DNA from: Datisca glomerata
Taxonomy: Eukaryota; Streptophyta; Magnoliopsida; Cucurbitales; Datiscaceae
Direction: 5' to 3'
Assembly: GCA_003255025.1 (NCBI GenBank)
Contig: QANY01005876.1
Location: forward strand, 882,843-946,842
DNA: 64,000 bases
Made by a program: the position numbers and the translations under genes. The number at the start of each line of letters is the position of its first letter. Positions within the stretch are counted from its first letter, which is position 1. The notes beneath the pieces are model-generated. The model saw only the letters and a list, made by a program, of their open reading frames with translations, made no database searches and was not told the origin of the DNA. Of this stretch, positions 1-10,834 are shown piece after piece.

Positions 1-1383
1 TGCAGACCACAAACTTTCCTTGAATACTCCCCCTCAACCCGAAAACCCAAAGGCGGATCCATATAAATAACCTCATCCAAAACACCATTCAAGAAGACAT
101 TCTTGACATCCATTTGATGCTAGAAGCAACCAAAGAGATAATAAGACGAACAATAGTAAGTTTTGCAACAGGAGCAAAAGTTACATTGAGACTAGACGTG
201 CCTTGTACCGATTAACAGTTCCATCCGCATTATATTTTAGATTGGTAGGAGGACCTGCAATAGGTGGCAAAGAATTGGGAGAAACAACTGGAGCATCAAT
301 ATTAAGGGGGGGGGGGGGTCAATAATAGGGATGGAACGAGGAAGATCATCAAGAGATGGGAGGCCAGTCCTAATATTAATGGAACTAAAAAAGAATGGGG
401 TATTCTCCCAAAAAATAACATCCAAATAGGAAATAAATTATCTAGATGAGGGATCGTAACATCGATACCATTTGGACTGAGATGAGTAGCCCATAAATGC
501 GCAAAGGATACACCTGTCGTCTAACTTTGTTCAAGTAGGACTCATGTTTTGAACAAAGAAAACACAGCCAAAGACACGAGGAATGATAGGGAAAAGGGGG
601 TTTTTCGAGATGAAGAATACCTAAAGGAGCTTGCCCTCTCAAGATTCGACTGGGAACTCTATTAATCAAATATGTTGCAGTGAGGACATACATGTCCTAA
701 AAATTTGAGGAACTTACATTCCCTTTAGAAGGCATCGAGAAATGCCCATTTTGCGCTCAGCTACCCCATTTTATTTAGGAGTATATGGACATAGTAAAAT
801 ACTAAAGAATCCCAAGACTGGAAAGATGAGAGACAAGATCACTCGAAATATACTCTCCCCCATTATCAGAACGAACTGATCGGACGACAATTTGATACTA
901 GGTTTTAATCATAGTAAAAAATTGTTTAAGCAAGACATCATAGTTTTTCTTAATTAAATAAACTCATGTACATCTAGAAAAGTCATCAATAAATTTAACA
1001 TAATATAGGTGCCCAAACATAGAAGTAACATTAGAGGGCCCCCAAACATCTGAGTGAATTAAATCAAACACAGCAGCAGATAGATTCATGTGAGAAATAT
1101 AAGGCTTACGGCAATGTTTCGAAAGCTCGTAAATTTCACATTTAAACTAAAAGTGTTTACATGCACTAATCAATGAAGGAAATAATGAACAAAGATATTG
1201 AAATTTGACATGTCCCAAACGAGCATGCCAGAAATGCAAGTCTTTAAAAGAAAAGGAAACAGGAAAATAAAAAATAACACAAGAGGCAACACGAATAATA
1301 GGATCTGGTGGTTGAAGGGGAGGTGGATCGCCAAAGTAGTATAGTCCATCCCGCTCATACCCCCTGCCAAAAATCCTCTTCAT
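1..1383 (-). pseudogene. copia pol fragment: pre-integrase, integrase, start of RT
   Basis: Around 1383-1147 the minus-strand translation gives a pre-integrase segment with the HARLGH signature. Around 1060-860 it gives the integrase core, with an HSDVWGP motif and, about 60 residues later, SDNGG, which carry the first two acidic catalytic residues. The integrase C-terminal part (ATYLINRVPSRIL) lies near 690-600. RT begins at about 115, with DVKNVFLNG followed by the PPLGF motif, and is cut by the window edge. Several in-frame stops and at least one frameshift separate these blocks. No intact enzyme could be made. Domain calls rest on motif recognition only. Confidence 0.85.
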
Positions 1384-1703
1384 ACAACGGATAACTCACC
1401 AGTAATATGCTCATATGCCCCAGAATCCAAGATCCATGTAGGTGACTCGGTACGAATATGGAGAGCAGTGGGAGTACTTGAGGCAATGGAGGCAGTATGA
1501 TCAGAGGTAGGAGCAGTAGCAATAGTAGGAGTCTGCTGAGACATAAGACGAAACACCTGAGCCTGTAAATCTGTTACTTGAGAGAGGACAAATGATTCGG
1601 CCTAACTAGTGGGGACAACAGAAGTACTAGCTACCGATGTCGATCTAGTAGGTATATTAATCTTCTTTTGGAACTGAGCACGCAACTCCGGATGAAGCTT
1701 CCA

Positions 1704-2487
1704 TCAAATAACCTTGATATGACCGTTGTTCCCACAATTATGGCAAAATTTTTTGCCAGGTGGAGGACGAGAACCAGAGAAACTACGAGCACCAAGGACC
1801 ATCTGATCATTATTACTAGCAGCGGCAGGGATGAGAGTCAGGACCGAGATAAAACGCCGACGCTCATCTCCATCAATCATGGCAAAAGTCTCAAGCAAGG
1901 ATGGCGCAGGAGGGGAATTAAGGATTTGGGTACGAGGTGCCTTAAATTCAGGCTTGAGCCCCATTAGAAATGCATACGTGTGTTGATGATCTAACCTCTT
2001 TACTGCTACATCAGCCATTGTCCCAAATTCACTGACTAGTTCATATTGAACCATCTCATCCCACCGAACACGTAAATATCCAAAATACTGAGCGACATTT
2101 AATCCAAATCTCTCTTAATTGGCACTAACAACCTCCTGATACAACTCAAAGTATCAGGCCTCATTCCTCGAATGAGCATACATTGCAATCAAAGCACTCC
2201 ACAAATCAGCAACCGTCTCATGATACATAAACATATTAAAAACCGAAGACTCCATAGATCCAAACATCCATCCCAATATCAAACATTTGCATCATCATTT
2301 TTAGGGCGAGGAAACCTTGAAGCCAAAGACTCTTACCCCGTCCAATAAGAAATAACCTCAACGATCGAGACCAAGCAGCAAATTTTCATACATTCAAAGG
2401 AATGCTAGTAACTCTTCCATCAGACACGAGATAAGCCAAATCTGGCTTAGCAACAACACTAATAGCAACATCTGAAAATTCAGTCAT
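1704..2487 (-). pseudogene. copia gag (UBN2-type) with damaged zinc knuckle
   Basis: The minus-strand reading starts at the ATG at 2487 (MTEFSDVAISVVAKP) and runs through a copia gag core: an AWSRSLRLFL block near 2380, then the segment 2054-1704, which ends in a CHNCGNNGH zinc knuckle. The frame breaks several times between 2400 and 2060. In the knuckle the position of the fourth zinc ligand is a TGA stop, so the knuckle is interrupted exactly at its last cysteine. In an active element gag would form the virus-like particle. Here it is a relic. Confidence 0.8.
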
Positions 2488-2856
2488 CACGAATCTAAGA
2501 AAGCAAGAAAAATTGCCAAGAACATCCGATAGAAAGATGAAAAAAGATTGAACACAACCTTCTATATCATGAAAAAGTCACCAAACGAGTGACTAAACTG
2601 TGGTCTAAGCCAAAAACAACCCGAAAAACATGAAAATTCCTAGGTCTGGTCAGCACACAGCCTAGGAAAACCCAACCACTTAAAAAAAATGAAGTTGGAA
2701 AGAGTGAAAAAAAGAACATCGACAGGGCTCCCGCGACCGGAGGTGGCAAAGGCCGACAGCGGGTGGAGGCGGTGGTGCTGTCTGGTGGTGATCGGAACTA
2801 TCTGGCTGCTGTGGTAGAGATAGGTGGCAGACTACGATTAGGTTTAGGGTTTTTTA

Positions 2857-2869
2857 GGCTCTGCTACCA
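2857..2869 (-). other. primer-binding site of the copia element
   Basis: On the minus strand this reads TGGTAGCAGAGCC. It matches the complement of the 3' end of initiator tRNA-Met (TGGTATCAGAGC) with one mismatch and starts four bases inside the LTR end. Confidence 0.8.
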
Positions 2870-2872
2870 ACT

Positions 2873-3016
2873 TGAAAAACTAAAAGAGTTATTCTCAAAT
2901 AGATTAATGAAAGAGAGAGTACATGGGGTATTCATACACAAATCAGAAAGCTAAAAATATTAAAATACCCTTAAATACTAGAAAAGTAAAGTAAAAACAA
3001 ACAATATTATCCAACA
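2873..3016 (-). repeat. 5' LTR of the copia element (144 bp)
   Basis: On the minus strand the LTR starts TGTTGGATAATATTG at 3016 and ends GTTTTTCA at 2873. It therefore has the usual TG...CA ends and lies just before the primer-binding site. It is short for a copia LTR. Its partner LTR is outside the window. Confidence 0.8.
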
Positions 3017-3067
3017 ATTACATATAAATTTTATGTTTTTAATATTAAGTGATATTTAAATTGTAAG

Positions 3068-4462
3068 TATTGGTTGATCATAAGGTGAGCTTTACTGGGT
3101 CGACAGAAGTTGGACGTGTAGTAATGCAGGCTGCTGCAACAAGTAATTTAAAGACAGTATCACTTGAATTAGGAGGCAAATCACCTCTCTTAATTTTTGA
3201 TGATGCTGATATTGATAAAGCCGTTGAACTTGCTCTACTTGGAATCCTTTTCAACAAGGTAAAATATCCTCTTCATTTACTTTCAATTTTTGGATGAGAT
3301 GAAGACAGCCTTTCTATATTACGTTGATATATTTCAGGGGGAAATTTGTGTCGCAAGCTCTCGACTTCTCGTCCAAGAAGGAATTTACGATGAACTCGTG
3401 GAGAAGCTAGTTGAAAAGGCTAAGACTTGGGTGGTCGGAGACCCTTTTGATCCTAAATCTCAACATGGACCACAGGCAAGAAATTACTAACTTCCCCAAG
3501 TTTAATATAATTCCTTAATGTCTGGTTATACTCCAAGTACAGCTTGTAATTGAGATGGTAAAAAAAATGCAGGTGGATAAGATACAGTTTGAGAAAATTC
3601 TGTCATACATAGAACATGGGAAGAGACAAGGTGCCACTTTGTTAACAGGGGGAAAGGCTATTGGTAATAAGGGTTATTACATTCAGCCTACCATTTTCAC
3701 TGATGTTAAGGTACCTTTTCATCATTCCTATGAATTTCTATGCATTTCATATTGAACATAGTAGGTAAACACAGGTTGTACGCCTCAAATTTGATTGAAA
3801 TGACGGTTTAATATATGAAATCTAGAATTAACATGACAATTAAATTGATGACGAAATATTATTAATATGTTTTGTTGTTTGTGTTAATTTATAAAATAAT
3901 TTGATTTAGGATTGCTATGTTATGTTTTGCAATTTCGTGATAAATTTTCTAAAAAGTAACTATGGAGACAATTGAATTGCCTCCTCGAGATAACTTTGAT
4001 TTGGTGATATGATGTTTATTTTTCTGCTACATTATACACACAGGAAGACATGTTGATAGCACAAGATGAAATATTTGGGCCAGTGTTGTCAGTAATGAAA
4101 TTCAAGTAAGTTAGTAATTTAGTTACATCTTTATACTGACATATTAAGGCATATGAATTAATAACACTATTATACGTTGCAAATGCAGGACAATTGAAGA
4201 GGGCATAAACATTGCAAACAATACAAGATATGGGTTAGCAGCAGGGATAGTGACAAAGAATTTGGACATAGCAAACACCGTGTCAAGATCAATCAAAGCA
4301 GGCACTATTTGGATAAATTGCTATTTTGCTTTTGACCTTAGTCTTCCTTTAGGAGGGTATAAGATGAGTGGATTTGGTAAAGATTTTGGTATGGAAGCTC
4401 TCCACAAGTATCTACATACTAAGTCTATTGTCACTCCCATTTACAATACACCTTGGCTTTGA
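3068..4462 (+). CDS. ALDH2C4: aldehyde dehydrogenase, ALDH2C4-like, C-terminal half
   Basis: Five exons encode about 266 residues, the C-terminal half of a roughly 500-residue NAD(P)-dependent aldehyde dehydrogenase: about 3068-3258, 3338-3475, 3573-3710, 4044-4105 and 4189-4462. Exon 1 carries [10 protein letters not shown] (nucleotide binding) and LELGGKSP with the general-base glutamate. Exon 2 starts GEICVASSR with the catalytic cysteine. EIFGPV spans exon 4, and the protein ends in TPIYNTPWL. These match the cytosolic ALDH2C group, which in Arabidopsis oxidises coniferaldehyde and sinapaldehyde to ferulic and sinapic acids. All acceptors are AG. Donors are GT except after exon 2, where the donor is GC. 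No stop or frameshift lies in the visible exons. The first exons are absent: the copia LTR begins 51 bp upstream of exon 1, within what looks like an intron, so they probably lie beyond the left edge. Whether the whole gene is functional cannot be judged here. Confidence 0.88.
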
Positions 4463-5198
4463 ACTTTGCATGTCAGTTGTGTCTTAGTGTCTGTTACAGT
4501 TGAATCTCAAAAAAGGAAGGAAAGAAGAAAGAAAGAAAAAGAGTCCGTCACATTTGCTTTGATTGTTCCAAGATTTACCAATGCAATGTTCGATTGATAT
4601 GATGTTCTATAAAATAACTAATGAGAAAGTAATTCCGCTTATCGTATTATAGTGCATTGTAAAGTACCATTGGGTTTTTATCATTGTATTATTATATGAA
4701 ATGAATCAACATTTTGAAATAATTTGCATTGATACGTGTTAGCAGCAGGACATTGGAAATGGAAATTGAAATAAATTCCCTTCCACTTTCTCGGCCACCA
4801 AACATAAAGAAATTTGAAAATTGACAATTGGTTGTTAAAAAAATTTAACCATACCAAATAAATCTCCAACTGTTATTAGCCTATCATCTTAGTTTATGAT
4901 CTTTTAAATATTCCTAGAAGCTGCAGAAATGGCAGATTCTTGAATATTTAACAACTCGATCTGAAATTTTAAACGCATAAACACACCAAAAGAGAAAGAA
5001 AAGAGAGATAGGCACAAAAGTAAGAACGAAAGCTTTGTGTATTTCCAGACTCTGTTTCTACGTCTTTCGACATTTGTAATTATTCACTCACATCAGTCAC
5101 AAGATCATTACATCAAACCAGAATATCAGCTACAGCGAACAACATTTACACAAGTAAGAGTACAGACGATCTAATTCTCAGTAAGACGACACTTCCAC
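4463..5198. other. convergent intergenic region between ALDH and MBF1c
   Basis: This stretch holds the 3' flanks of two genes that converge. It includes a purine-rich run at about 4508-4541 and AT-rich DNA. I see no further gene. Confidence 0.6.
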
Positions 5199-5633
5199 TC
5201 ACTTTCCTACCTTTCCCCTGAGCTTTACGCCCAAAACCCTCTCCATCTTCGATAGCACAGTCTGGTTAGGTACAGCCTTGCCGTTCTCGTACTCCTGTAC
5301 CACCTGAGGTCTCTCGTTAATCTGCTTCGCCAGCTCCGCCTGGCTCATCTTCTTCTCTAGCCGCGCCTTCTGTATAGCCAGCCTAACCTCCGTCGAGACC
5401 CGGTCCAGCGCAGCCGGTTCGGTTCCTTCGTCCAGTTTCTTGGCGTTCACGGCAGGAGCCACTTTCTTGTTGGAGGCTGCGTCGAATTTCTTGATGGTAA
5501 GGACCTGCGCGCCTGATCGGATGGCCTGGCTCACAACCTTGGGGTCGCGGAGGTCATGAGCCTTAGGCTTGGATTTGTGGATAACCACTGGCTCCCAATC
5601 CTGAGTTATGGATCCTGGATATCTGCTAGGCAT
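5199..5633 (-). CDS. MBF1C: multiprotein-bridging factor 1c (transcriptional coactivator)
   Basis: A single intronless frame of 144 residues, full length for the family. The N-terminal half starts MPSRYPG, contains ITQDWEPVV and is the MBF1 domain that contacts TBP and activators. The C-terminal half, from about residue 83, is a Cro/C1-type helix-turn-helix with KKMSQAELAKQINERPQ and YENGKAVPNQ. It ends in VKLRGKVGK. The extended linker and this ending resemble plant MBF1c, the heat- and stress-induced nuclear paralogue, rather than MBF1a/b. Lack of introns also fits MBF1c. The GC content and codon use are higher than in the surrounding DNA, as expected for an intact selected gene among decayed repeats. 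The promoter upstream carries heat-shock-like elements. The gene converges on ALDH. Confidence 0.96.
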   Translation of the reverse strand: MPSRYPGSITQDWEPVVIHKSKPKAHDLRDPKVVSQAIRSGAQVLTIKKFDAASNKKVAPAVNAKKLDEGTEPAALDRVSTEVRLAIQKARLEKKMSQAELAKQINERPQVVQEYENGKAVPNQTVLSKMERVLGVKLRGKVGK

Positions 5634-5722
5634 TGTTAGGAACTCAACAAAGAAGGATGCAAGAGGAAATGTTTAGAATGAAACATAAAAGGAGATGATT
5701 ATTGATTGGGGAAGAAAATGGG

Positions 5723-5790
5723 TATTTATATGAGTAAGAGTGAGTCTGGAAGGTTCTTGATTCTTTCATCTTCTCTCTGGAACCTTCCGA
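5723..5790 (-). promoter_or_regulatory. MBF1c promoter: TATA box and two heat-shock-like elements
   Basis: On the minus strand a TATAAATA box lies at 5730-5723, about 90 bp before the start codon. Just upstream, alternating GAA/TTC blocks occur at 5749-5760 (GAA-gg-TTC-tt-GA) and 5780-5790 (GAA-cc-TTC). GAAnnTTC repeats 20-60 bp from a TATA box are the usual arrangement of heat-shock-factor sites, and MBF1c is known as heat-inducible. The link to regulation of this copy is inferred. Confidence 0.7.
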
Positions 5791-6258
5791 GGGAAGTCAT
5801 TTCAATGGGCTGAATTCGCTTACCTGCTCCAAGAAAGAACAAGGAGTTTTCAGGTAAATATGTTGCGTGAAAAACTCTGTCATTAAAATAATTAAGAAAT
5901 ATAATTATTTTTATAAAATGTTAAAAAGTTAGAATCTACATTCAACATAAAACCCATCAACCCTATTGATAATAGGGAGAATGGCGAGAAAGGTCTTAAA
6001 ATAAAATTTATGATAAAAAATAACTCATTAATTTAATAATATGTAAAAATTGTATTTTTTAAATTATGAAATTTTAAATTAGTTATGAATTTATTATTCT
6101 AGACTCATTTTTATAATCACCAAAACTAACTTATTGTACTTTTACTCTCTTTTTCTTATGTTTGTTTATGTTATTTTTCAATTTCTCTTAAATAATTTTT
6201 TTTAAAATACATCATACAAAAAAAATCAAACTTTCATTTTTTTGTGCGTCTTCTCTCT
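5791..6258. other. AT-rich intergenic region
   Basis: Upstream flank of MBF1c up to the left end of the pararetrovirus. No gene or repeat recognised. Confidence 0.5.
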
Positions 6259-6310
6259 TGACATTGACCATGAATATTCTCAATCTAGTCCTCTATTATG
6301 GTTAACTGAT
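6259..6310 (-). repeat. terminal redundancy of the pararetrovirus, left copy
   Basis: This 52-bp stretch matches 13118-13169 at 47 of 52 positions in direct orientation, at a constant offset of 6859. Similarity stops sharply at both ends. Confidence 0.85.
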
Positions 6311-6319
6311 TTCCTACGG

Positions 6320-7160
6320 TTTGGAGAAAAAGATTGGTATAATTATTCTGTTCGGTTAAAGGTAAAATATCTTTAATTTTTACTAATTCTTGTTAAATGA
6401 GGTTTTCAAGTATTTCCACATAAGGGTTGATAACTAACGGTTTAATGTTATCATTACCTGGAGCAAGCTCTAAGGATAATGATGGATGATGAATAGATTG
6501 AGAAGTCATACCACTAGTGGTTATCCAACTTCTTTGGATTCTTGTTAACACATTCAGTTGATTGTTATCATGTAAATATAGGTGGGGCGCAAAGTCGCAA
6601 TATCATCCAGGGAAAAGTTTAAGATACTGATTTTTATTTAAATGATAATAATAATGAGTTTTTAAGGTTTGTAACTGTTATGGAGATGCTCTAAATTCAT
6701 GATATATGGGTTGCATAAAATCTTGATTAAATTGTTTTCTCAAATCACTATTTGGAGAAAAATCTATTAAATATTAAATTACATATTACTAGAAGTTGAG
6801 TTATTAGGCCTTCTGTTTTCATAAAACACCATGAGGTATTTGATTTTTGGATATATCAATACCCCTAATATATTCTTCAAGAGTAGTATCTTTGATTGAA
6901 GGATTAGAGGATTGACCAGATCCTATAGGTTCAGATATAGATTGATCTGTAAAGGAATAGCATGCAGAAATGTTTTGATGATTTTTCTACTGGTAAAATC
7001 AAAATTGCCAATTTTATAAATTATTTCTGGTTTAACTGTGGATATAATCCACTTATCCAAAGCTTCTTTAACATCCTATAAGCATGAGTTCGGTTGTTTC
7101 AGAAGATGAAAATATTGTATTAGCGACTGTAGTGATAGAATTAAAACTGATTTCAGACAT
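6320..7160 (-). pseudogene. pararetroviral movement-protein-like region, broken
   Basis: A start codon lies at 7160, 66 bases after the primer-binding site. The frame begins well, is interrupted by a stop after about 29 codons, and continues in other frames through a block typical of caulimovirid movement proteins near 7080-6960. Further stops follow before the region reaches the terminal redundancy at 6310. Such proteins line plasmodesmata. This copy cannot encode one. Confidence 0.6.
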
Positions 7161-7225
7161 GTTGTATGGCGATCATGTATGCATAATTTAAAAGAAATAT
7201 AAGCATTAATATGTCTAAAAATATT

Positions 7226-7241
7226 CGTGGCTCTGATACCA
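7226..7241 (-). other. pararetroviral primer-binding site (initiator tRNA-Met)
   Basis: On the minus strand this reads TGGTATCAGAGCCACG, a long match to the complement of the plant initiator tRNA-Met 3' end. Caulimoviridae use this site to prime minus-strand DNA. It lies about 645 bp downstream of the TATA box, in the right order for a pregenomic RNA leader. Confidence 0.85.
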
Positions 7242-7781
7242 ATAGTGAGGGTTAACTAACACGCACTCAATAAGTGAGAGAGGTAAATCATATGGATTTA
7301 GTGAGATCAAGAAGCTCACTAACATGTAGCTAGCACGTTTGTCAATGACTTGAGTGGATCAACGGTCCTAACGCACTCCCTGCTTCATGAACTTAACCAC
7401 AACGCGACTTGGGTGACGTCCCACAAGTTAGATACTATTTGCTTCATCAATCTTACCTGATACACATGAAGTACTCCTTCAATCTTATTGATTACCCATC
7501 AAGTGCTCCTACAGTTAGCATGGATCTACAAATATTAAAGGGCATATTAACATTTATATTAATTTTAAATTACTACCTACATGGTCTCATAAACTTACTA
7601 TTTTGGTGGTGGTGGTGGCCTTCCAATAATTACAAACCTAAATGCAAAAATTAATAACAAGATATTTAAAAGGACTTACAGTCATATTATAATAGGAGAT
7701 ATGTTGGTGATAAACAGGAAAAGTAGGAGAAGTGCAGGAAGAAGAAGAGCTATGCCAAAGCTTGAAATATTCTTATTCTTG

Positions 7782-7893
7782 AGAGAGAGAGAGAGAGGGA
7801 GAGAGTACATAAATTTGAGAGAGAGAGAAAGTATGTTAATTCCTGAGGAAACTTGGATCTACCCTCAACAAAGGGTGATGCTTCCCTTTTATA
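7782..7893 (-). promoter_or_regulatory. pregenomic-RNA promoter and CT-rich leader
   Basis: On the minus strand a TATAAAAGG box lies at 7893-7885. It is followed, about 50-110 bp downstream, by runs of CT dinucleotides (the GA tracts at 7782-7837 on the plus strand). The downstream order, promoter then leader then tRNA primer site at 7241, is that of a pararetroviral genomic promoter. Activity is not implied. Confidence 0.6.
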
Positions 7894-9300
7894 CTATAAA
7901 AGTAAATAGTTACAGTAGGAAGACAGATAAGGTGGTGTGTCCTTGATCGTTGGAGTCGTTTATCCTTATCTTCTTTGTTTTTTTCTGAATGGGAATCTAC
8001 TTTATGAAAAGTAGATTTGTCCTCTGATAATGGGTATCGACTTTTATAAAAGTAGATCTGGATGTATATGCTATCTTGTTCTGTAGGGTTTTGCGTGTTA
8101 TGCTGGCATAACTTTACTTTTATGGAGTGGGAGACAAGAATGAGACTTTTCCTTTTTCCTTTGACATGTTCAATTTTTTCTGATGTCATTCCTATAAGAG
8201 AATCCCAAAAATCTACAATAGTGGGATCTGCAAATTCTGGTTCCTGACTCTCGCCAACTAAGATATTGAATTTATTTTCATCTTGGTCAGATTCAGTTTC
8301 ACTGCTTACTGATTTCATGGAAGAATCTTTTGGGCTGATGGATGGAAGAAATTGTTCTTTCATGTAGTCCATAGTTTTGATAATTAATTCTGTTTCAGTG
8401 ATTGTAGGAAACTTCTTTTTTAATCCTGTTTGAGCCGTAATAAATGAATTTTCTGTTACGGAAGGAAGAGCCTTTGGCATAGCATCAAAGCAGGCATGTG
8501 TATGAGTTTGGATGGCCTTGATGAGTTATGGTATATTTGGATTCATTCTGTTGTCCCACATTTGGTGTAGAACACTCATTTTAGTCTGGGAATTTTATTC
8601 TGATAATCACATTTTAAATCCCACTTCCAGCTCCAGGGGATACTAAAACGAATGATAAAATGAACTATGGATTTGGACATAGAAATGCCCTTATTTACTA
8701 GTAACAAAGAATAGGCTGCTTGCCATTCTTTAAATATGGTTTGTACTGATTCTGATAGGGTGTCCAATGTGATACCAAATTTGTCCCACCGAACGAGGAA
8801 CCATTTTGGGAGTTCAATTTTGAGGACCTTTGGGCATATGCTGATGAACCAAGTATGGTTGTGTACTGGATTTTGATAATAAAAAATATAGGTAGATGAA
8901 TCAATGTAATCCCATTAACTATATTTAGTTTCAGTATTACGGATATACAGAGTTCTGGAAGTATGCGGGTGCATGCCCCATTGATTTATGGGCATAATAT
9001 TGCGTATTGTAGCCTTACTATAAGTCAGAGGGCTACTATTTTTTATAAGGTCATGGATAGTATGTTTAATCTCCATGGCTGAGGTTTCAAGCACAATTGC
9101 TTCATATATGTAGCGATACTAGATTTTCCATGGATCATACATCCACTTTTCATCTGCTGTTTCAATGAAGCAAATGGTCTCTTCTGTAATACTGTTAAGA
9201 ATGTACTATTCTGGTAGTAGAAATCTTTAGCTGTAGAAGGTGCTTCTGGTTTACTGTTTAAACTAGGGAATTTTATTGTGTAGAAGTTACCTTTGCCTCG
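7836..9300 (-). pseudogene. pararetroviral region downstream of RNase H, function unknown
   Basis: The longest clean minus-strand frame is 8480-7836 (about 214 codons), and its end overlaps the promoter. Fragments in other frames at 8904-8698 and 8767-8576 connect to it through frameshifts, so one longer coding region probably existed from near 9300. The 8480-7836 frame is rich in serine, acidic and lysine residues. I do not recognise a domain. By position it follows RNase H, where some caulimovirids keep a transactivator-like or extra ORF, but that identification is only a guess. Confidence 0.45.
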
Positions 9301-9309
9301 GCCTCAGCC

Positions 9310-10521
9310 TCTGCTGGTCATGAACCCTGCAAATATTCACAGGTAAAGAATTCTCTTAACCTTTGATAAATTCAATATTAAAATCAAATACGGATAAAAT
9401 ACTTTGTAAAGAAGAATATATTTGTTTAGAGGCAAAGTTCTGTATATCTTTCTTAAATATCTGTTTTGCTGCAGAGCAATGAACTATTGTTAGAAAATGC
9501 TAGTTTAAAAGATCATCCTGAAATTTTAAAACACATTTTACTATAGATAAACATTCTTATTTAATAGTAGGGTATTTTAATGCTAGTCCTTTCCAAACTC
9601 CTAAGGTAAATCTTAAGTGTTCCTCCTTTTGATTGTTTGGATTAAATTGTTTAAGAATTCTACCATATCCTTGGTTAAAGGCATTTGTCTCTACAATCTT
9701 TTTCCACTTATAATTGGTAAAGATAAATAAAATAATTGTTTAATTGTTGTTTTAATACGTTGGACTGCAAGAGTATGTTCTGGAGATCAAGGGATAGGGT
9801 TTTTGGTAAGTATGGTATAAAGAAGCAAGGCATCTTAAGATAAATGCAGATAGAAGTCTCTAATGTAATTAAGACTACCTAAAAATCTTTGTAATTAAGT
9901 TTTATCTTTAATTTCACCTGAAAATTTAGATGCAAACTCTATACTCTGTTAATTAGAATAAAGGTGCATTCGAAATGTTATGTCCTAAAAATCTTTCTAT
10001 TTGGAAAAGTTTCATTTTTGTAGCTGAAAGAACTAATCCATTTCTAATAATAACATTTTTAAATATATTTAAGTATTTAATATGCTGGTCAATTGAAGAT
10101 AAGAAATAATGAATTCTGTATAGGGATTAAAAATATCATTCATAACATGTTGAAATTCAGATGGACCATTTTTCACACCGAAGGGTAAAACGTTTCATTC
10201 ATAATGATCAAATGGTACTGTAAAGATAGTTTTATATCTATCATGTTGAGTGATATGGATTTGCCAAAATCTTGATTTAAGATCAAATTTAGAGAAAACT
10301 ACATAATCATGTAAGCTATCTAAAAGATCTTTTTTATTCGGGATATGATACATTATCCATTGTAAGGCATCATTAAGAGGTTTATAGTTGACCACCAACC
10401 TAGGTGCTCCTCTTTCTATTTCTGCATTTTTATAAACATAAAATGCGTTACAACTCCAAGGAGAGTGATTTGGTCTGATTAATCTCTTTTGTAAAAGGGA
10501 TTCGATTTTTGTTTTGCACAT
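9310..10521 (-). pseudogene. pararetroviral reverse transcriptase and RNase H, broken
   Basis: The frame 10521-10195 holds the N-terminal part of a caulimovirid-type RT, with the conserved region before the active site and the first catalytic aspartate block. A stop follows at about 10195. The next blocks can be read to about 10090, where the stretch that should carry the Y-x-D-D active-site motif is shortened and lacks it. RNase H-like blocks in shifted frames follow from about 9880 to 9310, with many stops. The enzyme would copy pregenomic RNA in an active virus. This copy lacks the catalytic centre. Confidence 0.75.
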
Positions 10522-10834
10522 TTCTAAATATTCTTTTTTTCATTTGACTAGGCTAAGACTTATTAGGAATATTTTTTTATGAAAGTCTTGATTATATGGT
10601 ATAGATATAATATGCTTTCTTCTGTCTCAAAAGGCATTAGGAATATCACTACAAATTTTTGTTTGAAATTCTTTCAAAATTACCTTAATGTTATTATGGA
10701 TATAAGATTGTTGACTTCTTTGTTCTGTTGTAAGAAATTGAATTTTCCTTTGAATATAATTTATTTATTTTTCTTTGTGCTGGACAAGGTCTTTAATCTG
10801 ATCTAATTCTTTAGTATAAGGTGCAGCTATAAAT

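Larger units (their letters stand above)
1..3016 (-). mobile_element. Ty1/copia retrotransposon, 5' part, cut by the window edge
   Basis: Read on the minus strand the parts follow in copia order: a short LTR, a primer-binding site, gag with a CCHC knuckle, the pre-integrase domain, the integrase core and the start of reverse transcriptase at base 1. Integrase before RT identifies copia rather than gypsy. Stops and frameshifts occur throughout, so the copy is dead. The rest of RT, RNase H and the second LTR lie beyond the left edge. The element abuts an ALDH intron at 3017. Its outer flank is ATTAC at 3017-3021, but the matching target-site duplication cannot be seen in this window. Confidence 0.9.

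Noticed and set aside
2567..2954. Two small open frames near the copia LTR
   Set aside because: They lie in the untranslated leader and LTR of the element; no similarity recognised.
7226..7241. Possible tRNA-Met gene
   Set aside because: Only the 3' complement is present; it is a primer-binding site, not a tRNA gene.
7701..7946. Plus-strand open frame of 81 codons
   Set aside because: Antisense to the CT-rich leader of the pararetrovirus; Arg/Glu-rich through GA repeats.
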